From JACCQS01 sp050999295 (GTDB lineage Bacteria; Actinomycetota; Actinomycetes; Mycobacteriales; Geodermatophilaceae): 45,580 nt of DNA. How positions within the stretch are numbered: position 1 is the first letter of the stretch; each line of letters begins with the position of its first letter. The notes beneath the pieces were generated by a model that was not told the DNA's origin, ran no database searches, and was given only the letters and a program-made list of their open reading frames with translations. The DNA lies in NCBI GenBank assembly GCA_050999295.1, contig JBPCPI010000084.1, positions 1 to 45,580 on the forward strand. The letters run 5' to 3'. Below, one piece after another: positions 33,454 to 41,908 of the stretch. The position numbers were made by a program, and so were the translations under genes.

Positions 33454-34391
33454 GGACCCAGCGGTGGTAGCGGAACAGTGCCTTCGCCGACGCCGTAGTT
33501 GCCCGATTGGCCGGTCCGCTCCGCAGTCAGCGCCAACAGTGCCGCGACCCTGCCCGAGGCGGAGTCGACGTTGTTCACCGTCGAAAGCATCGTCGCTGAA
33601 CCACCGTCAGCGCGTACTGCTGCCACCAACCCGCCGTCGGAATCGGCGCTGGCATCCCCGGCCACGACGGCGCCGCTGCCCGCGGCGTCCAGCGCTACAA
33701 CCAGGGACACCAGCGCCCGGTTTCGGGTCTCGGCGTCCTCGCCGGTGAAGCCGCCGGCGGTCAGGATCAGCGCGTAGTCCGCGGACTCGACATCCCCGCT
33801 CTCGGATGTGACGACCCCGAGCGCGGCCAGGCCGGCCAGCACGGTGGTGGTCGACGTCTCGGGCGGGGCCGGGCGGCCGTCGCCCGGGCGCATGAGCACC
33901 TGGCTCATCAGGCTGGCCACCAGAGCGGGTGTCTCGTCGGTCTGCGGCAGGGTCACGCCAGGCGGTAATCCGTTCCCAGTGACGTACTCCTGCAGGTCGG
34001 GGGCCGTCTGGGGGTCGGTGAACGCCGGCTGCAGCCGCAGCGTCCCGGCCAACTCGGCCCCCGAGGCACCGAGCAGGCTCGTGATCTGCCCGACGACATC
34101 CGGAGTCACGTCGTCATTGGTGACCACGACCAGAACCGAGGAGCCGACCAGTCGGTTCGCCACGATCAGCGGAGCCACAGCGTCGTCGTACGCGTCGTCC
34201 TGGGTCAGCTGCTCGGTGAGCCTGTCGGTCTGGGCCTCGAGTTCGTTGTTGTCGTCGGTCAGAGTGCCGACCTGGGCCTCCAGGCCGTCCAGGACCTGGC
34301 CGTTGAGCTGGGTCGTCCCGATCACGATGCCGAGCGCGACGGCGAGGAACACCGCGATCAGCGAGACGAGGTGGTACCGAAAGTCGATCAC
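33450..34391 (-). CDS. mctB: MctB/SteB-type outer-layer or division protein (DUF3186)
   Basis: 313-aa counterpart of M. tuberculosis Rv1698. It has one N-terminal membrane helix (about residues 8-26, YHLVSLIAVFLAVALGIVIG), a coiled coil (about 35-65: DNNELEAQTDRLTEQLTQDD) and an extracytoplasmic alpha/beta domain. In mycobacteria it was described as the copper export protein MctB; in corynebacteria the same family was linked, with SteA, to the RipC cell-separation pathway. Its place immediately after steA, with a GTGA overlap, supports the cell-division reading here. No outer membrane is implied. GTG start at 34391 gives the family length. Confidence 0.88.
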   Translation of the reverse strand: MIDFRYHLVSLIAVFLAVALGIVIGTTQLNGQVLDGLEAQVGTLTDDNNELEAQTDRLTEQLTQDDAYDDAVAPLIVANRLVGSSVLVVVTNDDVTPDVVGQITSLLGASGAELAGTLRLQPAFTDPQTAPDLQEYVTGNGLPPGVTLPQTDETPALVASLMSQVLMRPGDGRPAPPETSTTTVLAGLAALGVVTSESGDVESADYALILTAGGFTGEDAETRNRALVSLVVALDAAGSGAVVAGDASADSDGGLVAAVRADGGSATMLSTVNNVDSASGRVAALLALTAERTGQSGNYGVGEGTVPLPPLGP

Positions 34392-35572
34392 GAGAACAGG
34401 CCCTTCACCCAGTCGAGCACATCGCCCAACCAATTCGCGAACAGATCGAGATAGGTCCGGCCGGCGGTGGAGACGGCGAGTACCGCGCCGATGGCAACGA
34501 AGGCGGCCAGGACTAGGAAGACCAGTGCCGTTGTGGAGATCCGGCTCTTGTAGAGCCGGCTCACTCCTTTGGCATCGACCAGTTTCGCGCCGACCCGCAG
34601 CCGGGTCAGGAAGGTGGAGGCCATTCCTCCCCGGCCCTTGTCGAGGAACTCCACCAGCGTGGCGTGGGTGCCAACTGCGACGATCAGAGCTGCCCCTTTG
34701 TCATCGGCCAACAGCATCGCGATGTCCTCGCTCGTGCCGGTGGCCGGGAAGGTGATGGCCTCGACTCCGAGGTCCTGCACTCGCGGCAGGCCCGGCGCTC
34801 GGCCGTCGGCATAGGCGTGCACGATGACCTCGGCACCGCAGCGCAACGTGTCGTCGGCGACCGAATCCATGTCGCCGACGATGATTGACGGCTTGTAGCC
34901 CGCCTCGCGAAGTGCGTCCGCGCCTCCGTCGACTCCGATCAGCACCGGTCGGTAGTCGCGAATGTAGGAACGCAGCTGGGCCAGGTCCTCCTTGTAGTCG
35001 TACCCACGGACGACGATCAGGACGTGCTGACCGTCCATGTCGGTCTTGATGTCCGGGACGCCGACACCGTCGAGCAACAGCGCACGCTCGCGCTTCATGT
35101 ACTCCATCGTGTTGGCGGCGAAGGCCTCGAGCTGGGTGGACAGGCCGGCCTTGGCCTCGTCCATCGCTGCTGCGATCGATGCCTCGTCGAGGTCGCGGCC
35201 CTCGGCCACGAGGCGGTCACCGACGAAGAGACATTCCCCGTCGACCCGGACCCTGGTGCCCTCCTTGACCTTGCCGAACACCTCGGCTCCGACGTTGTCC
35301 AGGATCGGGATGTCAGCCCTGGCCAGGATGCCGGGTCCCAGATTCGGGTAGCGACCAGAGATGCTCAGGGACGCGTTGACCACCGCAGCCACCCCACGGG
35401 ACACCAGAGCATCGGCGGCGACCCGGTCGATGTCGGTGTGGTCGATCACCGCGATCTCGCCCTGGTTGAGGCGCTTGGTGAGATCCTTCGTACGGCGGTC
35501 CAATCTGACCACGCCGGAGACTCCGGGCAGGGCATCCGCGGACCTACCGCGGCGCAGAGTGCCTAATCGCAT
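34388..35572 (-). CDS. steA: SteA-like cytokinesis protein
   Basis: 394-aa counterpart of Rv1697. The cytoplasmic part has a thiamine-pyrophosphokinase-like fold (VLIGVDGGADALREAGYKPS, then IIVGDMDSVADDTLRCGAEV and ATGTSEDIAMLLADD). Near the C-terminus are one membrane helix (STTALVFLVLAAFVAIGAVL) and a short amphipathic tail (LFANWLGDVLDWVKGLF). In corynebacteria SteA acts with SteB in cell separation. ATG at 35572 gives the family length; the frame continues upstream but without support. Followed by mctB with a GTGA overlap; 49 nt from recN. Confidence 0.92.
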   Translation of the reverse strand: MRLGTLRRGRSADALPGVSGVVRLDRRTKDLTKRLNQGEIAVIDHTDIDRVAADALVSRGVAAVVNASLSISGRYPNLGPGILARADIPILDNVGAEVFGKVKEGTRVRVDGECLFVGDRLVAEGRDLDEASIAAAMDEAKAGLSTQLEAFAANTMEYMKRERALLLDGVGVPDIKTDMDGQHVLIVVRGYDYKEDLAQLRSYIRDYRPVLIGVDGGADALREAGYKPSIIVGDMDSVADDTLRCGAEVIVHAYADGRAPGLPRVQDLGVEAITFPATGTSEDIAMLLADDKGAALIVAVGTHATLVEFLDKGRGGMASTFLTRLRVGAKLVDAKGVSRLYKSRISTTALVFLVLAAFVAIGAVLAVSTAGRTYLDLFANWLGDVLDWVKGLFS

Positions 35573-35621
35573 CCAACCAGTCTCCCACCGCCACCGGGAG
35601 GCATCGAGCCGCCACGCACGG

Positions 35622-37334
35622 TCAGCCCGCATCGACCGCGCTGGCAAGCAGTTCGGCAGCGTGGGCCAGACCCGTCTCACTGCCGGGGAGGCCGGCCAGC
35701 ATGCGGGAGAGCTCCTGCACCCGTTCGTCGCCGTCCACCGCGGAGATCCCACTGGCCGTGATCGTGCCGTCGCTCGTCTTGTCCACCACAAGGTGGGCGC
35801 TCCCGTGGGCCGCCACCTGAGGCAAGTGGGTCACGACCAGAACCTGGTGATGCGCGGCTAGGGCGGCCAGCCGTCTGCCGATCTGGACGGCCGCCTGTCC
35901 CCCAACACCGGCATCAACCTCGTCGAAGACCATGAGCGGAACCGGATCGGTCCCGGCGAGCACCACCTCGATGGCCAGCATCACCCGGGCCAACTCGCCG
36001 CCGGAAGCCGCACGGTGCAGGGGGCCGGCATCGGTGCCCGCGTGAGCGGCGAGCTGGAGCGTGACCTCGTCCATCCCGTCCGGTCCGGGTGTCTCGGCGT
36101 CCGTCCCGATCACGATGTCGATTGCGGCCTTGGGCATGGCCAGGGCGCCGAGTTCGGTCTGGACGGCTGCCGAGAATCGGCCGGCCGCCTCTCGGCGGGA
36201 GGTGGAGATCTGTGCGCCCAGATCGCCGACCGTGCGCCGCTCGGCGTCGCGTTGGTCGCGCAGGGCTGCCAGCGCATCGTCGGAGACGTCGAGGTCGAGC
36301 AGCTGCTGCTCGGCCTCGCGTGCCCAGGCCAGCACCCCGTCGCTGCCCGTGCCGGGCTCGGCGAAGCGGCGTACCAGACCCTGCAGCAACGAGATCCGCT
36401 CCTGGACCTCGGCCAGCCAACCAGGGTCGGCAACCGCATCCTGGATGTAGCCGGCGAGTTCGGCGGCGATGTCTGTGACGGTGTAGGACAGGGAGGCCAC
36501 CCGACTGCCCAACTCCCGCAGAGTCTCATCGCTGGCCCGCTCCAACGGACCGGTGGCCCGGGCCAGTGCGCTGAGCGCATCGGACTGCGCGGTCCCGCCA
36601 TCGGCCATCGGATCACCCGACAACGCCTCGTAGGCAAGCTGAGCCGCAGTCCCCAAGGCCTCGGCATCGCTGAGCCGGATCGCCACGGCGGCCAGCTCCT
36701 GGTCCTCCCCTGGCAGCGGCGCCACGGCGGCGATCTCGGCCAGTCCGTGGCGCAGGACTTCCGCTGTCCGGGCCAGCTCATGGGTCCGGGCACTCTTGAC
36801 GGCCAGCCGATCATCGAGTTCTCGCCAGCGTGCGTATGCAGCGCGGTACTCAGCCAGTACGCGGCCATGCTCAGTACCGGCGAACCGATCCAACGCCGCT
36901 CGCTGTTCCTTCGGGCGGCGCAGTCGAAGCTGATCGGATTGACCGTGCAGGGCCCATGCCGCATCTGCCAGCTCCCCGAGGACTGCGATCGGCACACTCC
37001 TCCCGCCCAGATGGGCGCGGCTGCGGCCCTCGGAGTTCACCGTCCGCGACACGATCAGAGTGCCGTCCTCGTCCGGCTCGGCACCGGCCCGCCTCGCGAT
37101 GTCCCAGGCGGCGTGGTCCGGCGACAGGTCGAGTCGCCCTTCGACCGACAGGTGGTTGGCCCCTTTGCGGATCCGGGTCGGGTCACCACGCCCGCCGAAG
37201 AGCAAGGCGAGGCCGGTCACCACCATCGTCTTCCCCGCGCCGGTCTCCCCCGTCAACACGGTCAGGCCCGCACCCAGACTCAGCCGCGCCGCGTCGATCA
37301 CCCCGAGGTTTTCGATTCGTAGCTCCAGCAGCAC
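35622..37334 (-). CDS. recN: DNA repair protein RecN
   Basis: 570-aa SMC-like ATPase that acts at double-strand breaks. N-terminal LELRIENLGVIDAARLSLGA and Walker A GETGAGKTMVVTGLALLFGG, a long central coiled coil (about 150-390), then the signature ASGGELARVMLAIEVVL and Walker B PLMVFDEVDAGVGG, with VLVVTHLPQVAAHG. GTG at 37334 is 4 nt beyond the nadK stop; the GAGGGCTGAGCC before it includes the ribosome site. Standard order tlyA-nadK-recN of actinobacteria. Confidence 0.96.
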   Translation of the reverse strand: MLLELRIENLGVIDAARLSLGAGLTVLTGETGAGKTMVVTGLALLFGGRGDPTRIRKGANHLSVEGRLDLSPDHAAWDIARRAGAEPDEDGTLIVSRTVNSEGRSRAHLGGRSVPIAVLGELADAAWALHGQSDQLRLRRPKEQRAALDRFAGTEHGRVLAEYRAAYARWRELDDRLAVKSARTHELARTAEVLRHGLAEIAAVAPLPGEDQELAAVAIRLSDAEALGTAAQLAYEALSGDPMADGGTAQSDALSALARATGPLERASDETLRELGSRVASLSYTVTDIAAELAGYIQDAVADPGWLAEVQERISLLQGLVRRFAEPGTGSDGVLAWAREAEQQLLDLDVSDDALAALRDQRDAERRTVGDLGAQISTSRREAAGRFSAAVQTELGALAMPKAAIDIVIGTDAETPGPDGMDEVTLQLAAHAGTDAGPLHRAASGGELARVMLAIEVVLAGTDPVPLMVFDEVDAGVGGQAAVQIGRRLAALAAHHQVLVVTHLPQVAAHGSAHLVVDKTSDGTITASGISAVDGDERVQELSRMLAGLPGSETGLAHAAELLASAVDAG

Positions 37335-37338
37335 CGGC

Positions 37339-38310
37339 TCAGCCCTCGCCAGGTTCCGCGGGGCTGTGCCGGAACCCTTCGGCGGGCAGCCGGAATCGAG
37401 CCACCAGCCGGTCACCGAACCCGGTGGAGTGCACCCTGGCGACATGAACCGGACGCTCGGATCGGATCACGTCCACCCGGCCACCGGCAGGTACGGCGAG
37501 GGTCCGTCGGCCGTCGGCACACACGACCGCACCCTCGCCGTACTCGGCGATCGCCACGGTCAGCACCGACGTGGGAGGTGTCACGAGCGGCCGAGCGAAC
37601 AGCGCGTGGGCGCTGGTCGGTACCAACAGCAGCGCTTCGACCTCCGGCCAGACGACCGGACCGCCGGCCGAGAACGCGTACGCGGTGGAGCCGGTCGGGG
37701 TGGCGCACAGGACGCCGTCGCAGCCGAAGCTGGTCACCTGGCGCCCGTCGACCACCAGCGCCACATCGAGCACTCGGGTCCGGGTGGCCTTCTCCACCGA
37801 TATCTCGTTGAGCGCCCAGGTGGTGCCCAGTGGCTCACCTCCAGGCCCGAACACCGCTGCTTCGACGGCCAGCCGGTGCTCGACGACATAGCTGCGGTCC
37901 AGGATGTGGGTGATCGTTTCGTCGACGGCCTCGGGCTCGGTCTCGGCGAGGAAGCCGACCCGGCCGAGGTTGACCCCGATCAGCGGGGCGTCGGCGGCTC
38001 GTGCGTATTCCGCCGCCCGCAGGAAGGTGCCGTCGCCGCCGAACACGATCACGATCTCGGCATCGGCCGCCGCACGGTCATCAGCCGGTACGACGGTGAC
38101 GGCGTCGACGCTCAGATCATCGGCTTCGTCCTCGAGGACACGGACGAGGAACCCCTCGCGGTGCAGCGCTTTTCCCACCATCGTCGCGAGATCGACGATG
38201 TCGGCCCGGCCGGTGTGCGCGATCAGCAGGGCGGTTCGCCCTTCGCCGTCGCGGGCCTTGCCCGGAAGTGGGCTCATGACACCGTCGCCTCCCGCCCCTT
38301 CGGTCATCAC
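37339..38310 (-). CDS. nadK: NAD kinase
   Basis: 323-aa enzyme phosphorylating NAD to NADP. The catalytic GGDGT motif is at residues 91-95 (IVFGGDGTFLRAAEYARAAD), followed by VNLGRVGFLAETEPEAVDET, ALNEISVEKATRTRVLDVAL (the NE motif) and CATPTGSTAYAFSAGGPVV. GTG at 38310 is chosen because GGAGG precedes it by 7 nt and it overlaps the tlyA stop (GTGA); ATG at 38307 is nearly as good. The N-terminal ~25 residues are variable. Confidence 0.96.
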   Translation of the reverse strand: MMTEGAGGDGVMSPLPGKARDGEGRTALLIAHTGRADIVDLATMVGKALHREGFLVRVLEDEADDLSVDAVTVVPADDRAAADAEIVIVFGGDGTFLRAAEYARAADAPLIGVNLGRVGFLAETEPEAVDETITHILDRSYVVEHRLAVEAAVFGPGGEPLGTTWALNEISVEKATRTRVLDVALVVDGRQVTSFGCDGVLCATPTGSTAYAFSAGGPVVWPEVEALLLVPTSAHALFARPLVTPPTSVLTVAIAEYGEGAVVCADGRRTLAVPAGGRVDVIRSERPVHVARVHSTGFGDRLVARFRLPAEGFRHSPAEPGEG

Positions 38311-39101
38311 GGCCCATCCTCCACCGCGCGTCGGACGTCGTCGTCACTCAACGGGGGTGCATCACGTCTCAGCCACAGAAAGTACTCGACGTTGCCCGCG
38401 GGGCCCGGCAGCTCGCTGGCGGTCACGCCCGCCGCCCCCCATCCCAGGTCGGCGGCGGCGGCCCCCACGGTCCGGACCGCTGCCGCCCGCAGCACCGGGT
38501 CGCGGACGACGCCGCCCTTGCCGACGCGCTGCTTGCCCACTTCGAACTGCGGTTTGATCATGACCAGCATGTCCCCATCGTCGCCGATCAGGCCCGACAA
38601 CGCCGGCAGGACCAGTACCAGCGAGATGAACGACAGGTCGCCCACAATCAGTTCCACGGGTCCCCCGACGTCCTCCAGGCTCAGATGTCTGACGTTCGTA
38701 CGGTCCAACACCCGCACGCGGGCATCAGTCCGCAACGACCAAGCGATCAGCCCGTAGCCGACGTCGACTGCCAGGACCTCCCGCGCACCCCGGCGAAGCA
38801 GGACATCGGTGAAGCCCCCGGTCGAGGCACCGGCATCCAGGCATCGCCGATCGGCGACCGGAACCGGCATGGCGTCCAGAGCGCCGGCCAGTTTCCGGGC
38901 GCCTCTGGAGACGTAGTCCGGGCCGTCGGCCGGTGGGTGTACGACGACCGGGGTGTCTGCCGCGATGCGCGTAGCAGCCTTTCCAGCCACTTGACCGGAC
39001 ACCGTGACCTGCCCTGCAGCGATCAGCTCGACCGCCTGTTCGCGGGACCGAGCCAGGCCCCTGCGGACCAGTTCGGCGTCCAGGCGCATCCGCCGCGGCA
39101 T
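38307..39101 (-). CDS. tlyA: TlyA-family rRNA 2'-O-methyltransferase
   Basis: 264-aa FtsJ-fold enzyme with an N-terminal S4 domain (MRLDAELVRRGLARSREQAV, to about residue 62). In mycobacteria TlyA methylates 16S C1409 and 23S C1920 and so sets capreomycin susceptibility. SAM-binding LDAGASTGGFTDVLLRRGAR and 'AVDVGYGLIAWSLRTDARV'; then VGDLSFISLVLVLPAL and VMIKPQFEVG. ATG at 39101 used; TTG at 39107 (closer to GGAG) or ATG at 39089 are alternatives. The preceding 78 nt to the next gene hold no clear signal. Confidence 0.95.
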   Translation of the reverse strand: MPRRMRLDAELVRRGLARSREQAVELIAAGQVTVSGQVAGKAATRIAADTPVVVHPPADGPDYVSRGARKLAGALDAMPVPVADRRCLDAGASTGGFTDVLLRRGAREVLAVDVGYGLIAWSLRTDARVRVLDRTNVRHLSLEDVGGPVELIVGDLSFISLVLVLPALSGLIGDDGDMLVMIKPQFEVGKQRVGKGGVVRDPVLRAAAVRTVGAAAADLGWGAAGVTASELPGPAGNVEYFLWLRRDAPPLSDDDVRRAVEDGP

Positions 39102-39179
39102 CAGCAAGGGACTCCGGAGCGCGGCGGTAGGCAGGTGGCGTTCCGGGGCACTAGCCGACGCGGTGCGCGCGTGCCGTCA

Positions 39180-39365
39180 TCACACGTGATCGATGTCGGA
39201 CAAGGTGTCCCCGAGCCGATGGTGGACAGTCTCGTACACCTCCGGATGTTCCTCCACCGGCCGCTGCGCCAGCCCAGCAAGGATCTGCGCCACCTCGCCG
39301 GCGATACCGGAGACCGCAGCGGGCTTGGATTCGCCCACGGGCTCGCCCTCGGGTGGCTGAGTCAC
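39180..39365 (-). CDS. Small conserved protein between tlyA and the HAD gene (61 aa)
   Basis: 61-aa acidic protein, predicted helical: GIAGEVAQILAGLAQRPVEE followed by 'VYETVHHRLGDTLSDID'. A short gene with a similar helical HPEVYE..H..L pattern occupies this place (Rv1693 in mycobacteria; small genes in streptomycetes), but I cannot assign a function. GTG at 39365 overlaps the stop of the H1-like gene (GTGA), so it is translationally coupled to it. Confidence 0.65.
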   Translation of the reverse strand: MTQPPEGEPVGESKPAAVSGIAGEVAQILAGLAQRPVEEHPEVYETVHHRLGDTLSDIDHV

Positions 39366-39970
39366 CGCCTCGGCACCTGGGAGTCATCACCCGAGGATGC
39401 CTGGGAGGCGGCATCCGTGGGTGCAGGCGCCGTCTGGGCGCCAGCCTTTCCCGCGGTTTTCGCCGGCGCCGCCTGCTTTGCTGGTGCGGCCTTTTTCCCT
39501 GGAGCCGCCTTGGCGGTGGCGACCTTGGGCGCCGCCGCAGCTCCCACCGCAGCGGTCTTCTTGACCGGAGCGCGCTTTTTCGCCGGGGCGGCTTTCGGCG
39601 CCGGGGTGCGCTTCGTCGTGGACCGCTTCGTCGTGGACTTCGTGCTCGGGGCCGCCTTGGAAGTGGGAGTGCCCGGATCCGCCGCAGTCGTCACCGTCGA
39701 GTCAGGTGCTTGGGTCTGGGGGTTGACCGGCCCGGCTGCCGCGGTTCCTACTGGGTCATCTGGTGCTGCGGTAGGGACCGGACTGGCCGCGGTCGAGGAT
39801 CGTGGGACAGCGGGCGCGCCGCCACCGCTGCGCCCGCGTGGCCATGCCGAACGCGAGCCGAGTGCGCGGATGCGGGTGACGGCCGCTCGAAGAATGTGCC
39901 GGGATCCTCGTACCACATCCTCGGCCGCCCCCTTCACGATCCCGGCGACAGTGCTGAACGCGTCCTTCAC
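39362..39970 (-). CDS. Histone H1-like protein with Lys/Ala/Pro-rich tail
   Basis: 202-aa two-part protein. The N-terminal ~45 residues form an amphipathic helix (VKDAFSTVAGIVKGAAEDVV then RGSRHILRAAVTRIRALGSR). The C-terminal half is low-complexity: Lys-Ala-Ala-Pro and Thr-Lys-Arg repeats such as KRTPAPKAAPAKKRAPVKKT and ATAKAAPGKKAAPAKQAAPA. Such tails bind DNA or polyanions in eukaryotic H1 and in bacterial HupB/H1-like proteins; the N-terminal helix could instead bind lipid or a partner. Function unknown. GTG at 39970 has AAAGGGGA upstream. It sits between the HAD phosphatase and tlyA, overlapping the 61-aa gene by a stop/start. Confidence 0.7.
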   Translation of the reverse strand: MKDAFSTVAGIVKGAAEDVVRGSRHILRAAVTRIRALGSRSAWPRGRSGGGAPAVPRSSTAASPVPTAAPDDPVGTAAAGPVNPQTQAPDSTVTTAADPGTPTSKAAPSTKSTTKRSTTKRTPAPKAAPAKKRAPVKKTAAVGAAAAPKVATAKAAPGKKAAPAKQAAPAKTAGKAGAQTAPAPTDAASQASSGDDSQVPRR

Positions 39971-40028
39971 TGCGGTCCCCTTTCTGCTCCGACTCGAACA
40001 TTCTCCTACCGCCCTGGACACCGTGAGG

Positions 40029-41108
40029 CTAGTCGTCCTCTACAAGTCCGAGGCGGCGCAGCAGGGCACGTGCTGCGGGTTCACGTGCCCTCGTGCGAGT
40101 GGTCCCACCTTCCCAGGCCATGACGGCCAGCGCACGGAGCGCGTCACAATCATCTCCGGGGCTCCCCGTGCCTGGCGCCCGATCGACACCGCTGCGCGCC
40201 GTTGCCGAGGCCAGGACCAACTCCCTGCCCTCGCCGGTCACCTGCCAGGCGCCGCAGCGCGCCGTCTGGTCGTAGCGCTGCACCGCAGGATGGCGCACCA
40301 GCAGCCCACTGAGGTCCTCCGCCACGTACGTCGGCCGCTGCCCGACGCGTGCGGCCAACAGATCGAGGGGGCGCGCCAGTCCGGTCAACACGAGCAGGCT
40401 CGGCACGCCGGCCCGGACGGCACCCTCGATGTCGGTGTCCAGCCGGTCCCCGACCACGAGCGGGGAACGGGCGCCGGTTCGAAGCACGCATTCAGCGTGC
40501 ATCGCGGGTTCGGGTTTGCCGGCCACGACGGGTACGGCGCCGGTCGTCTGGCCCACGACCCCCACGAAGCTCCCGTTGCCCGGCAACGGCCCGCGCGGTG
40601 AAGGCAGGGTGGCATCGGTGTTGGTGGCCACCCAGAAGGCGCCCTCTCGGATCGCGACACAGGCCTCGGCGAGCATCGCCCAGTTGAGTTCGGGGCTGTA
40701 CCCCTGCACGACTCCGGTCGGCGCGTCCGAAGCCGACCAGACCGCTCGTAACCCCGCGGCCTGCACCTCGGCGGCCAAGGCCGGCGAGCCGGTGATCAGA
40801 ACCGGCGACCCCGGCGGGAGCCGCTCGGCCAGAACCCGGCTCGCGGCCTGCGAGGAGGTGATCACTTCCTCGTCGGTCACCTCGATAGCCAACGCACGGA
40901 GATGGTCCCCGACCTGGTGGGGTGAACGCGAGGCGTTGTTCGTGACATAGCCGAACCGCATGCCTGCTTGGACAGCAACGGCGATGATCCCGGCAACTCC
41001 GGGTACGGCTTCGGCTCCGACGTAGACGACGCCATCGAGGTCAAGCAGGGCGACATCATGCAGCCCGACCAGCGGTGCGGAACTGCCTTGGAAGCCAGGC
41101 ATTGTCAT
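40029..41108 (-). CDS. HAD-IIA (NagD-like) phosphatase
   Basis: 359-aa HAD-superfamily hydrolase like Rv1692. Motif I is VALLDLDGVVYVGAEAVPGV (DLDGVVY), motif II TNNASRS, motif III near KPEPAMHAECV, motif IV VVGDRLDTDIEGAVRAGVPS. After the HAD core (to about 270) comes a C-terminal extension with 'RCGAWQVTGEGRELVLASAT' and 'DDCDALRALAVMAWEGG', also found in Rv1692, which is reported as a glycerol-3-phosphate phosphatase involved in glycerophospholipid recycling. ATG at 41108; AAGG about 7 nt upstream. 8 nt after the hydrolase stop. Confidence 0.92.
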   Translation of the reverse strand: MTMPGFQGSSAPLVGLHDVALLDLDGVVYVGAEAVPGVAGIIAVAVQAGMRFGYVTNNASRSPHQVGDHLRALAIEVTDEEVITSSQAASRVLAERLPPGSPVLITGSPALAAEVQAAGLRAVWSASDAPTGVVQGYSPELNWAMLAEACVAIREGAFWVATNTDATLPSPRGPLPGNGSFVGVVGQTTGAVPVVAGKPEPAMHAECVLRTGARSPLVVGDRLDTDIEGAVRAGVPSLLVLTGLARPLDLLAARVGQRPTYVAEDLSGLLVRHPAVQRYDQTARCGAWQVTGEGRELVLASATARSGVDRAPGTGSPGDDCDALRALAVMAWEGGTTRTRAREPAARALLRRLGLVEDD

Positions 41109-41116
41109 GACCTGCC

Positions 41117-41869
41117 TTACCCCGGCCACGAGTTCGACTGGCTCCGCCGGGCCGCTCGCGGGATCGTCTCGCGAAGCCAGGCCAGGACGCAGCCGACCAG
41201 GTCAGCTCGGAGCTGGGCCGCGGTACGGCTGGCCCCCCGCGGCGCAGAGAACTGGTGGTCGGCTCCGACCAATGATGCGATCCGGATCGAGTCCGGAAGC
41301 CGCGGAAAGGCCGTCGCCGGGCCAAACGCGTCCCGATCCCCCTGGACCACCAGGGTGGGGACACCGCTGCCCTGAAGTTCGGCGATCCGGGACACCTCTG
41401 GGTGCCATGGAGGGTGCAGCGGAAAGCCGAGGGCCAGGCAAGCAAGCGCCCCTGCCGATGTCGCTGTCCGGCACGCGACCCGAGCCCCGGAGGAGCGCCC
41501 CCCGACGACGAGCGGGACATCGCTCGCCACATGCGAGACCGCGTCCAGCCAGCTCTGGTCCAGTACCCCTGCTCGGGCGGCCACCTTGCCTCCGGCGACC
41601 CGCCAGGGCTGCTCGACCCGGACGACGCTGATCCCGGCTGGCGGCAGATCCCCGGCCAGCCAGACGAGATCCCGGGCCTGCGCGCCGCCACCGGCGCCGT
41701 GCCCCAGCACAAGCGTTGCCCATGGCGTCTGCGCCGGGGACCGGAACAACCGCGCTGGTCCGTGCCGGGTGTCCAGGAGCACCGGGTCGGCCAGGCCCGG
41801 ATCGCTGGGGTGCTCGTCGTTGACCAGTTGGCCGGTGACGGGCTGCTCGGGCACGTCTGCATCCTGCAC
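41117..41869 (-). CDS. Alpha/beta hydrolase of the KANL3/Tex30 type
   Basis: About 250-aa alpha/beta-fold hydrolase. 'ATLVLGHGAGGGAQARDLVW' is the oxyanion region, VVGGRSSGARVACRTATSAG the nucleophile elbow (G-R-S-S-G), 'TLVVQGDRDAFG' carries the acid Asp and 'VGADHQF' the His, so the triad looks complete. Related proteins are annotated as dienelactone-hydrolase-like; substrate unknown. GTG at 41869 gives 250 aa but has no clear ribosome site, and later GTGs (about 41854) are possible. Divergent from the DUF1015 gene with 39 nt between starts; upstream of the long minus-strand array, so it may be its first gene. Confidence 0.82.
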   Translation of the reverse strand: MQDADVPEQPVTGQLVNDEHPSDPGLADPVLLDTRHGPARLFRSPAQTPWATLVLGHGAGGGAQARDLVWLAGDLPPAGISVVRVEQPWRVAGGKVAARAGVLDQSWLDAVSHVASDVPLVVGGRSSGARVACRTATSAGALACLALGFPLHPPWHPEVSRIAELQGSGVPTLVVQGDRDAFGPATAFPRLPDSIRIASLVGADHQFSAPRGASRTAAQLRADLVGCVLAWLRETIPRAARRSQSNSWPG

Positions 41870-41908
41870 GACCCGCGGCCGTCGGCGGGAACCGACTAAC
41901 CTCCGCAG

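Noticed and set aside
36015..37322. 435-codon plus-strand open frame inside recN
   Set aside because: Antisense to a well-supported recN with Walker A, signature and Walker B motifs; no domain features of its own.
38685..40601. 638-codon plus-strand open frame opposite tlyA and the H1-like and HAD genes
   Set aside because: It crosses several real minus-strand genes and has no recognisable domain; the apparent Ala/Val-rich hydrophobic part is the antisense of the Lys/Ala/Pro tail.
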